A stretch of DNA of 64,000 nt from Streptomyces apocyni (GCF_009739465.1 NZ_WHOM01000078.1:51230-115229); one strand, 5' to 3'; positions 6,966 through 16,658 are shown, counted from the stretch's first letter. Notes: generated from the sequence alone by a model not told the origin. Numbers and translations: made by a program.

Positions 6966-8243
6966 TCAGGCCACGACCCGGCCCAGTACGTACACCGCGG
7001 GCGCGGCCAGTGCCAGCGGCAGCGCGACACCCGCCGTCATGTGCACGAAGCGGGACGGGTAGTCGTAGCTGGCCACCCGCAGCCCGACCAGCGCGCACAC
7101 CCCGGCGCCGAGCCCCAGCAGCGCCGCGCCCTGGGCGACGACGCCGGTCAGCTGCCCGGCGACGATCCCGGCACCGGCAGCGGCCAACAGCGCCACCACG
7201 ACGGAGGCCACACCGGGCAGCGGCAGCGCTCGGGCGAGTACGGCGGCGGCCACGGCCACCGCGCCCACCGAGATCGCCGCGGGTTCCGCCCCGAGGTGCC
7301 CGGCCGCCAGGATGGCCAGCGCCGCCGACGCGACGGTCGCCATCAGGCCGTACATCCGCTCGTCGGCGCCCGCGCGGCTGCGCAGCTGGAGTACGAGGGT
7401 GAGCAGCACCCACCCACCGAGGGTGCCCAGGATCGCGGCGGGCGCGTGCTCCCGGCCGACGCCCAGCAGCACCGCGTCCGCGACGACGCCGCCCAGGAAG
7501 GCGAGCGCGATGCCCTGCCGGGCGGGCCACATGCCGTTCAGCCGGAACCAGCCCGCCGCGGTGACGGCCTGCAACAGCACCAGCGGCACCAGCAGCGCGT
7601 ACGACCCGATCGCGGCGCCGCCCGCGAGCAGCAGGGCCAGTACGGCGGTGAGCGCGGCGGGCTGCATACCGGGCGCGATGATCGGCGACCGGCCCTCGGC
7701 GCGGGCCCGCTGGGCGTCGGTGATCCGGGGGTTGCCGGTGGTGGTGGCGGGTCCGTAGCCGGGGCCCGCGGCTGCGGCGTCATCCGGCCGCGGGTGAGCA
7801 GCCGTGTGCGGAGAGGTCGGCGCCGGGGCTTCGGACGCGTGGGTCGGGTACGCGTGCGCCGCAGCCCCGTACGGCTGCTCGGGCGCCAGGGGCTGCGCGA
7901 AGGGGGCGTAGCCATGCTCGGGCCCGATGACCGGCTCCGGCGAGGCCTGCTGCGGCAGATACGCCGTCTCCGCCGCGTTCAGGGGCGCGGCGGGTGCGGC
8001 CGGTGCCGTCGGCGCCACGGGGGGCTGGACCGAGGTCTCCCAGGTCTGCGCCTGCCAGGTCTGGGTCTGCTGCGAGTCGCCCGGCATCTGCTGCCCGGTG
8101 GGCCACTGCGAATCGGCGGGCCACTGCGGCTCGGGCTGCGGCGGGTACGGCTGATGCGGTTGGTACGGCTGCTGCTGGTGGTGCTGGTGGTGCTGGTCCT
8201 GCTGATACGGGTCGTCGTACGGGTCGTACGGCTGGTTACTCAT
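6966..8243 (-). CDS. polytopic membrane protein with Gln/Pro-rich N-terminus
   Basis: A 425-residue protein starting MSNQPYDPYDDPYQQ. The first ~185 residues are hydrophilic and low-complexity (Gln, Pro, His, Tyr, then Ala/Pro). From about residue 190 a series of roughly nine or ten hydrophobic segments follows, e.g. ALTAVLALLLAGGAAIGSYALL and VLLTLVLQL. No enzyme motif is visible. The ATG at 8243 starts a YxxxPY-rich cytoplasmic tail like those of many Streptomyces membrane proteins. It follows the MoaD-like gene by 7 bp, so the two are probably co-transcribed. Function unknown. Confidence 0.85.
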   Translation of the reverse strand: MSNQPYDPYDDPYQQDQHHQHHQQQPYQPHQPYPPQPEPQWPADSQWPTGQQMPGDSQQTQTWQAQTWETSVQPPVAPTAPAAPAAPLNAAETAYLPQQASPEPVIGPEHGYAPFAQPLAPEQPYGAAAHAYPTHASEAPAPTSPHTAAHPRPDDAAAAGPGYGPATTTGNPRITDAQRARAEGRSPIIAPGMQPAALTAVLALLLAGGAAIGSYALLVPLVLLQAVTAAGWFRLNGMWPARQGIALAFLGGVVADAVLLGVGREHAPAAILGTLGGWVLLTLVLQLRSRAGADERMYGLMATVASAALAILAAGHLGAEPAAISVGAVAVAAAVLARALPLPGVASVVVALLAAAGAGIVAGQLTGVVAQGAALLGLGAGVCALVGLRVASYDYPSRFVHMTAGVALPLALAAPAVYVLGRVVA

Positions 8244-8250
8244 CTCGCGG

Positions 8251-8505
8251 TCACCCTCCTGCGAACGGCGGGAGCACCTCGACCGTGCCGCCCTCGGCCA
8301 GCGGTACGGTCTCATGCGCACGGGTACCGACAGGGTCACCGTCAATAAGGAACGAGCATCGCCGCAGGACGCGCTCCAGTTCCCCGGGGTGTCGCAGCCG
8401 CGCGGCGTCCAGCGCGTCGGCCAGGGTCGCCGCGTCATACGGCTCCTCTGCGACACCGGCGGCCGACTTGGCGGCCGCCCAGTAGCGGATAGTGCCGATT
8501 GCCAT
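8251..8505 (-). CDS. MoaD/ThiS-family sulfur carrier protein
   Basis: An 84-residue beta-grasp protein starting MAIGTIRYWAAAKSAAG and ending LPPFAGG. The C-terminal Gly-Gly is the hallmark of MoaD/ThiS carriers, which are adenylated by an E1-like enzyme and then thiocarboxylated to donate sulfur. No E1-like or MoaE gene is nearby, so its pathway (molybdopterin, thiamine, cysteine or another) cannot be set from context. It lies 57 bp after the hydrolase gene and 7 bp before the membrane protein gene. Confidence 0.88.
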   Translation of the reverse strand: MAIGTIRYWAAAKSAAGVAEEPYDAATLADALDAARLRHPGELERVLRRCSFLIDGDPVGTRAHETVPLAEGGTVEVLPPFAGG

Positions 8506-8562
8506 CGCAGCGGCTCCTTACGTTGTAGTACCGCCTCCATGATGCGGCCTGTGGCAGGGCGC

Positions 8563-9528
8563 TCAGACCCGGGCCGCCACCGCCCAGGCCCCGATCCGCG
8601 CCAGCAGCGCGTCGTCCGCCGCGTGCTCGGCGTGGCCCATCCCCGGCTCCAGCCACAGTTCCGTGTCGTCGGGCGCCGCCGAGGCCAGCATCCGGGGGTG
8701 GTCCAGGGGGAAGTACGGATCGGCGTCGCCGTGCACGATGAGCAGCGGCGTCGGGGCGATCAGCGGCACGGCCGCGACCGGCGACAGCGGCACCGGGTCC
8801 CACTCGTCGCGCTGGATACGGGTGCCCAGGACATGGCGGCCGACCGCCCGGCCGAGAGGGCGGGTGACCACCCAGTGCAGCCGCCGCATCGGAGCCGTAC
8901 CGCGGTAGTACCAGCGGGCCGGGCCACTGACGGACACCACACCGTCAACGCCGTCAACGCCGTCAACGCCGTCGACAGCGGCAACACCCGCGACGCCATC
9001 GACACCGTCAACCGCCGTACCGACCGCTCCACTAACCGCCCCATCGCGCGCCTCTACGCGCCCCCAGCCTTCCATGCGCCCCCCGCGCGCCGCCCCCTCC
9101 CTCGCCCCCTCCCGGGAACGCCCCAGCGCCGCCTGCCGCAGCACCACCGAACCGCCCATGGAGAAGCCAACGGTCACCACGCGCGCGTGCCCGAACGAAC
9201 GCGCCCACCGCACGGCCGCCGCCAGGTCCAGCACCTCGCGATCACCGACCGTCGAGCGCCCGGCCGACTTCCCGTGGCCCCGGAAGGAGAACGTGACCAC
9301 GGCCGCGTACCGCGTGAAGACCCCCGCCGCCCGCCGCACATGCGGCCGCTCCAGATTCCCCGTGAAACCGTGCGCGACCACGATGACCGGTCCTTCGGCG
9401 CCGAGCGCGCCCGGCTCGTACCGCGCGTCGATCGCGACCCCGTCAGCCGTGCGCAAAGTCGCGCGCAAACCAGAGTGCAATGTGGCCCGCGCCACACCAA
9501 CCGTCTCGTGCCGAGTGATCGGCTGCAC
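8563..9528 (-). CDS. alpha/beta hydrolase with low-complexity insertion
   Basis: A 321-residue serine hydrolase of the alpha/beta fold. Visible motifs: oxyanion loop VVAHGFTG, nucleophile elbow GFSMGG (Ser at about 123), acid in VHGDADPYFP and catalytic His in GMGHAEH. Between the core and the lid, about residues 136-197 form a Gly/Ala/Arg segment ending in repeated Asp-Gly-Val triplets that the family does not need. The GTG at 9528 has an AAGGAT site at a good distance; an upstream ATG at 9567 has none. Divergent from glnR. Substrate unknown. Confidence 0.82.
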   Translation of the reverse strand: MQPITRHETVGVARATLHSGLRATLRTADGVAIDARYEPGALGAEGPVIVVAHGFTGNLERPHVRRAAGVFTRYAAVVTFSFRGHGKSAGRSTVGDREVLDLAAAVRWARSFGHARVVTVGFSMGGSVVLRQAALGRSREGAREGAARGGRMEGWGRVEARDGAVSGAVGTAVDGVDGVAGVAAVDGVDGVDGVDGVVSVSGPARWYYRGTAPMRRLHWVVTRPLGRAVGRHVLGTRIQRDEWDPVPLSPVAAVPLIAPTPLLIVHGDADPYFPLDHPRMLASAAPDDTELWLEPGMGHAEHAADDALLARIGAWAVAARV

Positions 9529-9587
9529 AGAAGATCCTTCGGTTCGGCCTGCCGCGGCGGAAGTCATGTGGGTTATTCTGCTTGGCG

Positions 9588-9619
9588 AAGGACCCGGGCA
9601 ACGCAGCCCCTGGGTCCTT
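9588..9619 (+). promoter_or_regulatory. attenuator-like hairpin in glnR leader
   Basis: AAGGACCCGGG (9588-9598) pairs with CCCTGGGTCCTT (9608-9619) with one bulged base and a 9-nt loop; TTCGTGCTTTCC follows. It lies 228 nt before glnR, in the interval that must carry the glnR promoter or leader. It could end a short leader transcript or act as an antiterminable structure. Confidence 0.5.
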
Positions 9620-9793
9620 TCGTGCTTTCCGGCAGGCTTTAGGCCTCAAGCCCGATACCCACCGGAAGGCGAAGTGTGGAAAGCGGCGGCTCCAGGGCGC
9701 GGGACCGCCAAAGCACCACCAGCAACACCAGCACCACAGCACGACCAGCACTGCCACATACGTCCTCGCAGGGACCGAGGAGGAACCGACGTA

Positions 9794-9850
9794 ATGGGCG
9801 AGCGAAACCAGCACCACCCCAGTCCGAGCCAGGCAGGTGGGCGGCCATGA
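9794..9850 (+). CDS. upstream ORF coupled to glnR (18 aa)
   Basis: An 18-residue open frame starting ATG at 9794 and ending at a TGA that overlaps the glnR ATG as ATGA (9847-9850). It has a strong ribosome-binding site, GAGGAGGAA, ending 8 nt before its start. The glnR start itself has only a weak GGTGGGCGG upstream. The overlap suggests that ribosomes ending the short frame re-initiate at glnR. The peptide is Pro/Gln/His/Ser-rich with no domain. Confidence 0.5.
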   Translation: MGERNQHHPSPSQAGGRP

Positions 9851-10680
9851 GTTCTCTGCTGCTGCTCACCAATGCCCTCCAGCCGTCGACGGAGGTACTC
9901 CCCGCCCTTGGCTTGCTGTTGCACAACGTGCGGGTGGCCCCCGCCGAGGGCCCGGCACTCGTCGACACCCCAGGTGCCGACGTGATCCTGATCGACGGCC
10001 GCCGTGACCTTCCGCAGGTCCGCAGCCTCTGCCAACTTCTGCGGTCGACCGGCCCCGGCTGTCCGCTGGTGCTCGTGGTCACCGAGGGCGGCCTCGCGGC
10101 CGTCACCGCTGACTGGGGCATCGACGATGTCCTGCTCGACACCGCGGGCCCGGCCGAGGTCGAGGCCCGGCTGCGGCTCGCGATGGGCCGCCAGCAGCTC
10201 ACCGGCGACGATTCCCCGATGGAGATCCGTAACGGCGACCTCTCCGTGGACGAGGCGACCTACAGCGCCAAGCTCAAGGGCCGGGTCCTGGACCTGACCT
10301 TCAAGGAGTTCGAGCTGCTGAAGTACCTCGCCCAGCACCCCGGCCGGGTCTTCACCCGGGCGCAGCTGCTCCAGGAGGTCTGGGGCTACGACTACTTCGG
10401 CGGCACGCGTACGGTCGACGTCCACGTACGGCGGCTGCGGGCCAAGCTGGGCCCGGAGCACGAGGCGCTGATCGGCACCGTCCGTAACGTCGGATACCGA
10501 TTCGTCACCCCGGAAAAGGTCGACCGGGGCGCGGACGAGAAGCAGGCGAAGGCCGCCCGCCCCCAGCCGCCTGGCGAGGGGCAGAAGAGCGCGCCCCCGA
10601 GCGCACAGCCGACCGAATCGGCACCCGCCCCGTCGGACTCCGTGCATAACGATGCGGTCATGCGCCCTGCCAAGCGATGA
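9847..10680 (+). CDS. glnR: GlnR nitrogen-metabolism regulator
   Basis: A 277-residue atypical response regulator. It has an N-terminal receiver-like domain ([34 protein letters not shown]) without a cognate kinase next to it, and a C-terminal OmpR-type winged helix (about residues 120-220) with [24 protein letters not shown] and [18 protein letters not shown] disordered Lys/Pro/Ala tail follows. This is the GlnR form known in streptomycetes, which activates ammonium assimilation genes under nitrogen limitation. The ATG at 9847 overlaps the stop of a small upstream frame. A LacI regulator follows after 24 bp. Confidence 0.93.
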   Translation: MSSLLLLTNALQPSTEVLPALGLLLHNVRVAPAEGPALVDTPGADVILIDGRRDLPQVRSLCQLLRSTGPGCPLVLVVTEGGLAAVTADWGIDDVLLDTAGPAEVEARLRLAMGRQQLTGDDSPMEIRNGDLSVDEATYSAKLKGRVLDLTFKEFELLKYLAQHPGRVFTRAQLLQEVWGYDYFGGTRTVDVHVRRLRAKLGPEHEALIGTVRNVGYRFVTPEKVDRGADEKQAKAARPQPPGEGQKSAPPSAQPTESAPAPSDSVHNDAVMRPAKR

Positions 10681-10704
10681 CTCTTCCCGCGTAGACTCAC
10701 GCGC

Positions 10705-11733
10705 GTGGCCAAGGTGACTAGGGACGATGTAGCGCGACTGGCGGGTACGTCGACCGCGGTCGTCAGCTACGTCATCAACAACGGACCGAGGCCGGTCGCC
10801 CCGGCCACGCGCGAGCGGGTACTCGCCGCGATCAAGGAGCTGGGCTACCGCCCGGACCGGGTCGCGCAGGCGATGGCGTCGCGCCGTACGGACCTCATAG
10901 GCATGATCGTGCCGGACGCGCGGCAGCCGTTCTTCGCGGAGATGTCACACGCCGTGGAGCAGGCCGCCGCCGACCGCGGAAAGATGGTCCTGGTCGGCAA
11001 CTCCGACTACCTGCACGAACGCGAGGTGCACTACCTGCGGGCGTTCCTCGGCATGCGGGTCTCCGGTCTGATCCTGGTCAGCCAGGGCCTCACCGCGCAG
11101 GCCGCCGCCGAGATCGACGCCTGGGACGCGCGCGTGGTGCTGCTGCACGAGCGGCCCGAGGCCATGACCGCCGACGACGTCGCGGTCGTCACGGACGACA
11201 TCGGCGGGGCGCAGTTGGCCACCCGTCACCTCCTGGAGCACGGCTACGCCTACGTGGCCTGTCTGGGCGGCACCGAGGACACCCCGCTGACCGGCGACCC
11301 AGTCACCGACCACGTCGAGGGCTGGCGCCGGGCCATGCAGGAGGCGGGCCGCTCCACCGAGGGGCGGCTCTTTCACGCCCCGTTCAACCGCTATGACGCC
11401 TACCAGCTCGCGCTGACCCTGCTGGGCGGGCCCGACCGTCCGCCCGCGATCTTCTGCGCGACGGACGACCAGGCGATCGGTGTGCTGCGGGCCGCGCGCG
11501 AGCTGCGGATCGACGTGCCGGGCGAGCTGGCCGTCGCGGGCTTCGACGACGTCAAGGAAGCCGCGCTCACCGACCCGCCGCTGACGACGGTGGCATCGGA
11601 CCGCCAGGCGATGGCGCGGGCGGCGGTCGACCTGGTCCTCGACGACGGGGTGCGGGCGGCGGGCTCCCGACGCGAGCGGCTGCGCCAGTTCCCGTCCCGG
11701 CTGACGGTCCGCCGCTCCTGCGGCTGCGACTGA
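10705..11733 (+). CDS. LacI-family transcriptional regulator
   Basis: A 342-residue LacI/GalR regulator. The N-terminal helix-turn-helix reads [22 protein letters not shown] with hinge region up to [15 protein letters not shown] at about residue 60. The periplasmic-binding-protein-like effector domain follows ([38 protein letters not shown]), and the protein ends RRSCGCD. The effector, probably a sugar or related metabolite, is unknown; no transport or catabolic operon is adjacent. The GTG at 10705 starts directly at the DNA-binding domain. It lies 24 bp after glnR and may be co-transcribed. Confidence 0.92.
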   Translation: MAKVTRDDVARLAGTSTAVVSYVINNGPRPVAPATRERVLAAIKELGYRPDRVAQAMASRRTDLIGMIVPDARQPFFAEMSHAVEQAAADRGKMVLVGNSDYLHEREVHYLRAFLGMRVSGLILVSQGLTAQAAAEIDAWDARVVLLHERPEAMTADDVAVVTDDIGGAQLATRHLLEHGYAYVACLGGTEDTPLTGDPVTDHVEGWRRAMQEAGRSTEGRLFHAPFNRYDAYQLALTLLGGPDRPPAIFCATDDQAIGVLRAARELRIDVPGELAVAGFDDVKEAALTDPPLTTVASDRQAMARAAVDLVLDDGVRAAGSRRERLRQFPSRLTVRRSCGCD

Positions 11734-11849
11734 TCCGGCAGTCGGTAGTCCGGTCGTCCGGCTGCCTTTATATCGGGCATACACGGTTCTGCCGGGCTTC
11801 TCAGGGCGTACTCAGACAGCTCTCATGGTGGCTGGCGAAGCTCTGAGAC

Positions 11850-12905
11850 ATGACCGAGAGCTTCCGCCGCGACGGCGAGTACCCCGAGCAGCAGCCCACT
11901 GACAGCTCCGCTCCGAGTCCCGACGGCAGCGGGTACGACGGTAGCGGGTACGACGGCTTCCCGCCCCCGCCGCCGTACGCCCCACCGGCGCCCTACGCCC
12001 CACCCGCGCCCCCGACCCCGACCCGCCACCGCGCCAAGCGCCCGGTCGCCGTGCTCGCCGGTGTCGCCCTGTTCGCCGCGGCGATCGGCGGCGGCACCGC
12101 CTACGCCGCCCAGGAGCTGTTCGGGAGCGCGAGCCCCGCCGCCAGCTCCAGCACGCCCGTCGTACCCACCAGCCAGCGGGGCACGGTCAGCGGCGTCGCC
12201 GACGCGGTCAGCCCCAGCATCGTGGAGATCAGCGCGAACGGCGGCTCCGGCCAGTCCACCGGCTCCGGCGTGATCATCACCGAGGACGGCGAGATCATCA
12301 CCAACAACCACGTCATCTCCGGCGCCAGCTCGATCAAGGTGACGACCAGCGACGGAAAGTCGTACGACGCCGAGGTGGTCGGCACCGACAGCTCCAAGGA
12401 CCTGGCGCTGATCAAGCTGCGGGACGCGTCCGGCCTCAAGGCCGCCTCGCTCGGCGACTCCGACCACCTCAAGGTCGGCGATACGGTCGTCGCGATCGGC
12501 TCCCCCGAAGGCCTCACCGGCACCGTCACCAGCGGCATCATCTCCGCCCTCGACCGCGACGTCACGGTCTCGACGGACGGCGGCCAGGGCCAGCGCGGCG
12601 GAAACGGCGACGGCGGCGGCCAGGACCGGTGGCCGTTCGAGTACGGCGGTGAGCAGTTCAACGGCGACACCGGGTCGTCCAAGACGACGTACAAGGCCCT
12701 ACAGACCGACGCCTCGCTCAACCCGGGCAACTCCGGTGGCGCGCTGATCGACATGAACGGCAACATCATCGGCATCAACTCCGCGATGTACTCACCGAGC
12801 GCCTCCTCCGGCGCGAACTCGGGCAGCGTCGGCCTCGGCTTCGCCATCCCGGTCAACACGGTCAAGGACGACCTCGCGGGGCTCCGCGCGGGCGAACGGA
12901 ACTGA
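11850..12905 (+). CDS. HtrA/PepD-type membrane serine protease, no PDZ domain
   Basis: A 351-residue trypsin-like protease. Residues 1-60 are a Pro/Tyr-rich cytoplasmic tail, residues ~64-85 a membrane anchor, and the rest an extracytoplasmic S1C protease domain. The triad is visible: His in ITNNHVISGA, Asp in SSKDLALIKL, Ser in NPGNSGGALID. A Gly/Gln-rich loop with GQRGGNGDGGGQ interrupts the domain before the Ser motif. The protein ends shortly after the protease domain, so the PDZ domain of HtrA/PepD is missing. An MprAB-like two-component system follows, as with pepD in mycobacteria, so envelope stress is a likely context. Confidence 0.9.
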   Translation: MTESFRRDGEYPEQQPTDSSAPSPDGSGYDGSGYDGFPPPPPYAPPAPYAPPAPPTPTRHRAKRPVAVLAGVALFAAAIGGGTAYAAQELFGSASPAASSSTPVVPTSQRGTVSGVADAVSPSIVEISANGGSGQSTGSGVIITEDGEIITNNHVISGASSIKVTTSDGKSYDAEVVGTDSSKDLALIKLRDASGLKAASLGDSDHLKVGDTVVAIGSPEGLTGTVTSGIISALDRDVTVSTDGGQGQRGGNGDGGGQDRWPFEYGGEQFNGDTGSSKTTYKALQTDASLNPGNSGGALIDMNGNIIGINSAMYSPSASSGANSGSVGLGFAIPVNTVKDDLAGLRAGERN

Positions 12906-12923
12906 GAGCCTGTACCCGGACCA

Positions 12924-12975
12924 CTCGAACGACCCGAACGACCCGAGCGACACGAGCGACACGAACCACTCGGAC
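12924..12975. repeat. imperfect CGAACGACC/CGAGCGACA repeats
   Basis: Degenerate 9-bp repeats (ACTCGAACGACCCGAACGAC and CGAGCGACACGAGCGACACG) fill the space between the protease and response-regulator genes. Confidence 0.7.
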
Positions 12976-13010
12976 CCTGACCACCCGCACACCCCGAGGA
13001 CCCGACACCG

Positions 13011-13775
13011 ATGAACGCCGCCGCCCCCGATGCCGCCCCGCAGCGCATCCTGATCGTCGACGACGAGCCCGCCGTCCGCGAGGCCCTCCAGCGCAGCCTC
13101 GCCTTCGAGGGATACGCCACCGAGGTCGCCGGGGACGGAATCGAAGCGCTGGACAAGGCCGCGACGTACGCCCCCGACCTCGTCGTCCTCGATATCCAGA
13201 TGCCCCGCATGGACGGCCTCACCGCGGCCCGCAGGCTGCGCGCCACCGGCTCCACGACCCCGATCCTGATGCTCACCGCGCGCGACACCATCGGCGACCG
13301 GGTCACCGGCCTCGACGCGGGAGCCGATGACTACCTGCCCAAGCCGTTCGAGCTGGACGAGCTGTTCGCCCGCATCCGCGCGCTGCTGCGGCGCAGCTCG
13401 TACGCGGCGGCCGTCAGCGCCGACCAGATCGACGACGACGTCCTGTCCTTCGGCGACCTCCGGATGAACCTGGCGACCCGCGAAGTGGTACGCGGCGCCC
13501 GCCCGGTCGAGCTGACCCGTACCGAGTTCACGCTCCTGGAGATGTTCCTGGCCCACCCGCGCCAGGTGCTCACCCGCGAGCAGATCCTGAAGGCCGTCTG
13601 GGGCTTCGACTTCGAGCCGAGCTCGAACTCCCTCGACGTGTACGTGATGTATCTGCGCCGCAAGACCGAGGCGGGCGGCGAGCCGCGCCTGCTGCACACC
13701 GTGCGCGGAGTCGGCTACGCCCTGCGGACCGCGGCCAGCCCGGGTGGCCCGGGTGGCCCAGGCGGCGCCGAGTGA
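13011..13775 (+). CDS. OmpR-family response regulator (MprA-like)
   Basis: A 254-residue response regulator. The receiver domain shows the acidic pair DDEP, the phosphoacceptor Asp in [13 protein letters not shown] (about residue 63), and Lys in [12 protein letters not shown]. The C-terminal winged helix carries [26 protein letters not shown] and [14 protein letters not shown]. The protein ends in a Gly-Pro-rich tail. Its stop overlaps the kinase start by 4 nt (GTGA), so the pair is translationally coupled. Together with the protease it resembles an MprAB-PepD envelope-stress module. Confidence 0.93.
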   Translation: MNAAAPDAAPQRILIVDDEPAVREALQRSLAFEGYATEVAGDGIEALDKAATYAPDLVVLDIQMPRMDGLTAARRLRATGSTTPILMLTARDTIGDRVTGLDAGADDYLPKPFELDELFARIRALLRRSSYAAAVSADQIDDDVLSFGDLRMNLATREVVRGARPVELTRTEFTLLEMFLAHPRQVLTREQILKAVWGFDFEPSSNSLDVYVMYLRRKTEAGGEPRLLHTVRGVGYALRTAASPGGPGGPGGAE

Positions 13776-15187
13776 TCCGTCGCTTCCGGGCGCTGCCGCT
13801 GCGGACCCGGCTCGCGATGCTGGTGGCCACGGCGGTGGCGGTCGCGGTCGCGGCCGCCGCCGCGGCGTGCTGGCTGCTGACCCGGCAGCAGCTGCGAAGC
13901 GAGCTCGACACGTCCCTGCGGGGGATGAACGCCAGCCGCGACTACCTCTTGGACACGGTAAGCAAGTGCCGCGACGAGAGCCAGACAGCTCCCGCCGGGA
14001 ACCTCCCTCCCGGCACCGCCTACATCCAGGTGATCCAGCCCGACGGCAGCCGTTGTGTCGGGTTCAGCTCGAAGTCGCTCCGGGTGGAGGACTCCGACCT
14101 GGAGGTCGCCCAGCAGTTCCTCCGTGAATCCCTGCACGACGGCCGCACCGACGACGGGCAGAAGGTCCGTGTCCTCACCCGCCAGGACACAGCGACCGGG
14201 CTCACCGTGTCGATCGCCCGCCCCACGTCGGAGATCGACAGCGCGCTGAACCAGCTGGCCCTGCTCCTCCTCGCCGTCGCCGGGATCGGCGTGCTCGGCG
14301 CCGGGGCGGCGGGCCTGGTGATCGCCCGTACCGGACTGCGCCCGGTCAACGACCTGACCGGAGCCGTCGAGCACATCGCCCGCACCCAGGACCTGACCGT
14401 CCGCATCCCGCTGGAGGGCGACAGCGACGACGAGATCGCCCGGCTGGCCCGCTCCTTCAACGCGATGACCGCCGCGCTGGCCTCGTCCCGCGACCTCCAG
14501 CAGCAGCTGATCGCGGACGCGGGCCACGAGCTCCGTACGCCGCTGACCTCACTCCGTACGAACATCGAACTCCTCGCCCGCAGCGAGGAGACCGGCCGCG
14601 CCATCCCCCCGGACGACCGCAAGGCACTCCTCGCCTCCGTCACCGCCCAGATGACCGAACTCGCCGCTCTCATCGGCGACCTACAGGAACTCTCCCGCCC
14701 GGACGCGACCTCCAGCGGCAAGATCCAGGTCGTCGCTCTGCACGAGATCGCCGAAACGGCCCTGGAGCGCGCCCGCCTGCGCGCGGGCCCCGACCTCACC
14801 ATCACGGCGGACCTCACCCCGTGGTACGTACGGGCCGAGCCCCCCGCCCTAGAGCGCGCCCTGATCAACCTCCTGGACAACGCGGTCAAGTTCAGCCCGC
14901 AGAACTCCACCATCGAAGTGACCCTCCTCGACGGCGAACTGACCGTCCGCGACCACGGCCCCGGCATCTCCCCGGATGAACTCCCGCACGTCTTCGACCG
15001 CTTCTGGCGCTCCCCGGCGGCCCGCGCCCTGCCCGGCTCGGGCCTGGGCCTGTCCATCGTGGCCCGTACGGTGCACCAGTGCGGCGGCGAGGTGACGCTG
15101 CGCGCGGCGGAGGGCGGCGGCACGGCGGCGACGGTGCGCCTGCCGGGAGCGGCTACTCCGCCCCCGGAGGCACCCCCGCACACCTGA
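13772..15187 (+). CDS. sensor histidine kinase (MprB-like)
   Basis: A 471-residue membrane kinase. One transmembrane segment is near residues 13-35 and a second near 165-185 ([20 protein letters not shown]), flanking an extracytoplasmic sensor of about 125 residues. HAMP follows (about 185-240), then the HisKA H-box [20 protein letters not shown] and the HATPase domain with [11 protein letters not shown] and [15 protein letters not shown]. It should phosphorylate the response regulator encoded just upstream. The GTG start overlaps the regulator stop. Confidence 0.93.
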   Translation: MIRRFRALPLRTRLAMLVATAVAVAVAAAAAACWLLTRQQLRSELDTSLRGMNASRDYLLDTVSKCRDESQTAPAGNLPPGTAYIQVIQPDGSRCVGFSSKSLRVEDSDLEVAQQFLRESLHDGRTDDGQKVRVLTRQDTATGLTVSIARPTSEIDSALNQLALLLLAVAGIGVLGAGAAGLVIARTGLRPVNDLTGAVEHIARTQDLTVRIPLEGDSDDEIARLARSFNAMTAALASSRDLQQQLIADAGHELRTPLTSLRTNIELLARSEETGRAIPPDDRKALLASVTAQMTELAALIGDLQELSRPDATSSGKIQVVALHEIAETALERARLRAGPDLTITADLTPWYVRAEPPALERALINLLDNAVKFSPQNSTIEVTLLDGELTVRDHGPGISPDELPHVFDRFWRSPAARALPGSGLGLSIVARTVHQCGGEVTLRAAEGGGTAATVRLPGAATPPPEAPPHT

Positions 15188-15248
15188 AAGCGAGTCAGCC
15201 AGTCACGTCACCGAGACGGAACAACTCGCGAACGGCACGCGGTTACAG

Positions 15249-15356
15249 CTAACGGACCAGGTCCACCACCGCGTGGAGAGCCAGCCCGTAAACGGCCATC
15301 AGCGTCAGCACCCACACGCACGACAGCGCACGCGCCCACCAGGCACGGCGGGACAT
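15249..15356 (-). CDS. possible membrane microprotein (35 aa)
   Basis: A 35-residue frame starting MSRRAWWARAL with one hydrophobic segment (about residues 11-31) and short charged ends. The ATG at 15356 has a GGGCGG stretch about 6 nt upstream. Codon use is G/C-rich in the third position. It is convergent with the kinase gene. The length and composition fit a small membrane protein, but I recognise no family. Confidence 0.4.
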   Translation of the reverse strand: MSRRAWWARALSCVWVLTLMAVYGLALHAVVDLVR

Positions 15357-15514
15357 CACGACCGCCCGCCCTTGAGTAGGCCCAGCGCCGACCGATGGCA
15401 CAGGCACGTACCCACCAGGTACCGGACGCCGGGCGTGGGGTGCTCGCGCTGCGCCGCGTCACGGGAGTGGACGTGCATGCCAAGCGCGCAACGCGGCGAA
15501 AATGGCGGAGTCGG

Positions 15515-16645
15515 TCAGCTGATGGTCGCCGACCAGGCGCCGCGTTTGAGATGTGCGGTGCCGTCGGGGTCGATGCGGACGTGCGCGCCGTAGACGGGCA
15601 GGCCGCCCTCACAGTTGAGGCGGTGCCGGATACGTTCGAGTTCGTCCCACAGGCGGCGCGGCCCGCTCTGATGCACGGTGGGCGGGTCGGTCCACACGCC
15701 TGCAGCGCGCGCCCATGACCCGTCGGGGTGGAGCAACCACACGGTCCGCCGGTCTCCGTCGTCCATGCGCCGGTGCTCGACGCCCGGCACGGCGAGTTCG
15801 AGCATGGACCACACGTCCCACGCGTCCGGTACGTACAGCACGGGATACCGGCCGGTCGTCACCGCTTCCCCCTCCGCTGTCCTGGCCTGCTCGTACACCG
15901 CGTCGAGGCCGGGCGGGTAGTCGTCGCCATGGCGCGTGGCCATGAATCCGGCCGCGTCTGGCGTGATACGGCCAACGGCGCCGCCGTCGGGGGTCTTGTC
16001 CGCGGTGACGATCAGGCCCGTGCGGGCGATCGTCGTCACCAGGCGCCCGCCCGGCTTCAGCGCGGCCAGCCATGAGGCGGGAACGGGCTGTACGGACACG
16101 GTGGACACGATCCGGTCGTACGCACCAGGCAGGGGACCGGTGATGTCGCAGACGGCCACGCGCGGGTTCAGTCCGACGGATGCCAGCCGCTCGCTCGCTT
16201 TGTCGACGAGGGCGGGGTCTACGTCGATGCTCGTCACCTGCTTGTCTGTCAGGCGGCGACAGGCAAGCGCGGTGCCGTAGCCGGTTCCGGTCGTGACCAG
16301 CACGTCCGAGTCGTCCGCGATCACCGCGTGCCGGTACATGGTGACGACCAGGCTGGGCAGCGTCGAGGACGATGTGGGGTGCCCGCTGGTGACCTCGGCG
16401 CCGGGCTCGGCGTCGTCGGCGTGCAGCGGTCCCACGCGGGTCACGAGCGTGCCGTGACCGTACGCCGCCCGCGCCCACGCCTCGGGGTCGCTGGGGCCGT
16501 CCCGCAGCACCCACCGGTCACCGTCGTTCGCCCACCAGCGCGGCACGAGGACGTGCCGGGGGACGGTGGCGAGCGGCCCGTACCAGCGCGATTCGGGCCG
16601 GACGGTGTCGGCCGCCAGCCGCCGCGCGTGTGTCTCCCAGTCCAT
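15515..16645 (-). CDS. isoaspartyl-methyltransferase-like SAM methyltransferase
   Basis: A 376-residue protein whose central domain resembles protein-L-isoaspartate O-methyltransferase: LHADDAEPGAEVTSGHPTSSS, then motif I VTTGTGYGTALACR, VTSIDVDPALVDKASERL and LKPGGRLVTTIA. A long C-terminal region (about residues 250-376) ends with EGGLPVYGAHVRIDPDG, as in the methyltransferases that accompany peptide-maturation enzymes in Streptomyces. The ATG at 16645 lies 13 nt after the radical SAM stop with an AGCAGG site; an upstream start would overlap that gene. It probably methylates a peptide or protein, possibly the product or tail of the radical SAM enzyme. No ATP-grasp partner is present. Confidence 0.8.
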   Translation of the reverse strand: MDWETHARRLAADTVRPESRWYGPLATVPRHVLVPRWWANDGDRWVLRDGPSDPEAWARAAYGHGTLVTRVGPLHADDAEPGAEVTSGHPTSSSTLPSLVVTMYRHAVIADDSDVLVTTGTGYGTALACRRLTDKQVTSIDVDPALVDKASERLASVGLNPRVAVCDITGPLPGAYDRIVSTVSVQPVPASWLAALKPGGRLVTTIARTGLIVTADKTPDGGAVGRITPDAAGFMATRHGDDYPPGLDAVYEQARTAEGEAVTTGRYPVLYVPDAWDVWSMLELAVPGVEHRRMDDGDRRTVWLLHPDGSWARAAGVWTDPPTVHQSGPRRLWDELERIRHRLNCEGGLPVYGAHVRIDPDGTAHLKRGAWSATIS

Positions 16646-16658
16646 GACCAGCCTGCTT

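Noticed and set aside
9582-9794. 70-residue TTG-initiated ORF before glnR as a gene
   Set aside because: No ribosome-binding site, it runs through the hairpin, and its His/Gln/Thr-rich composition looks like translated leader DNA. Kept only as context for the leader finding.
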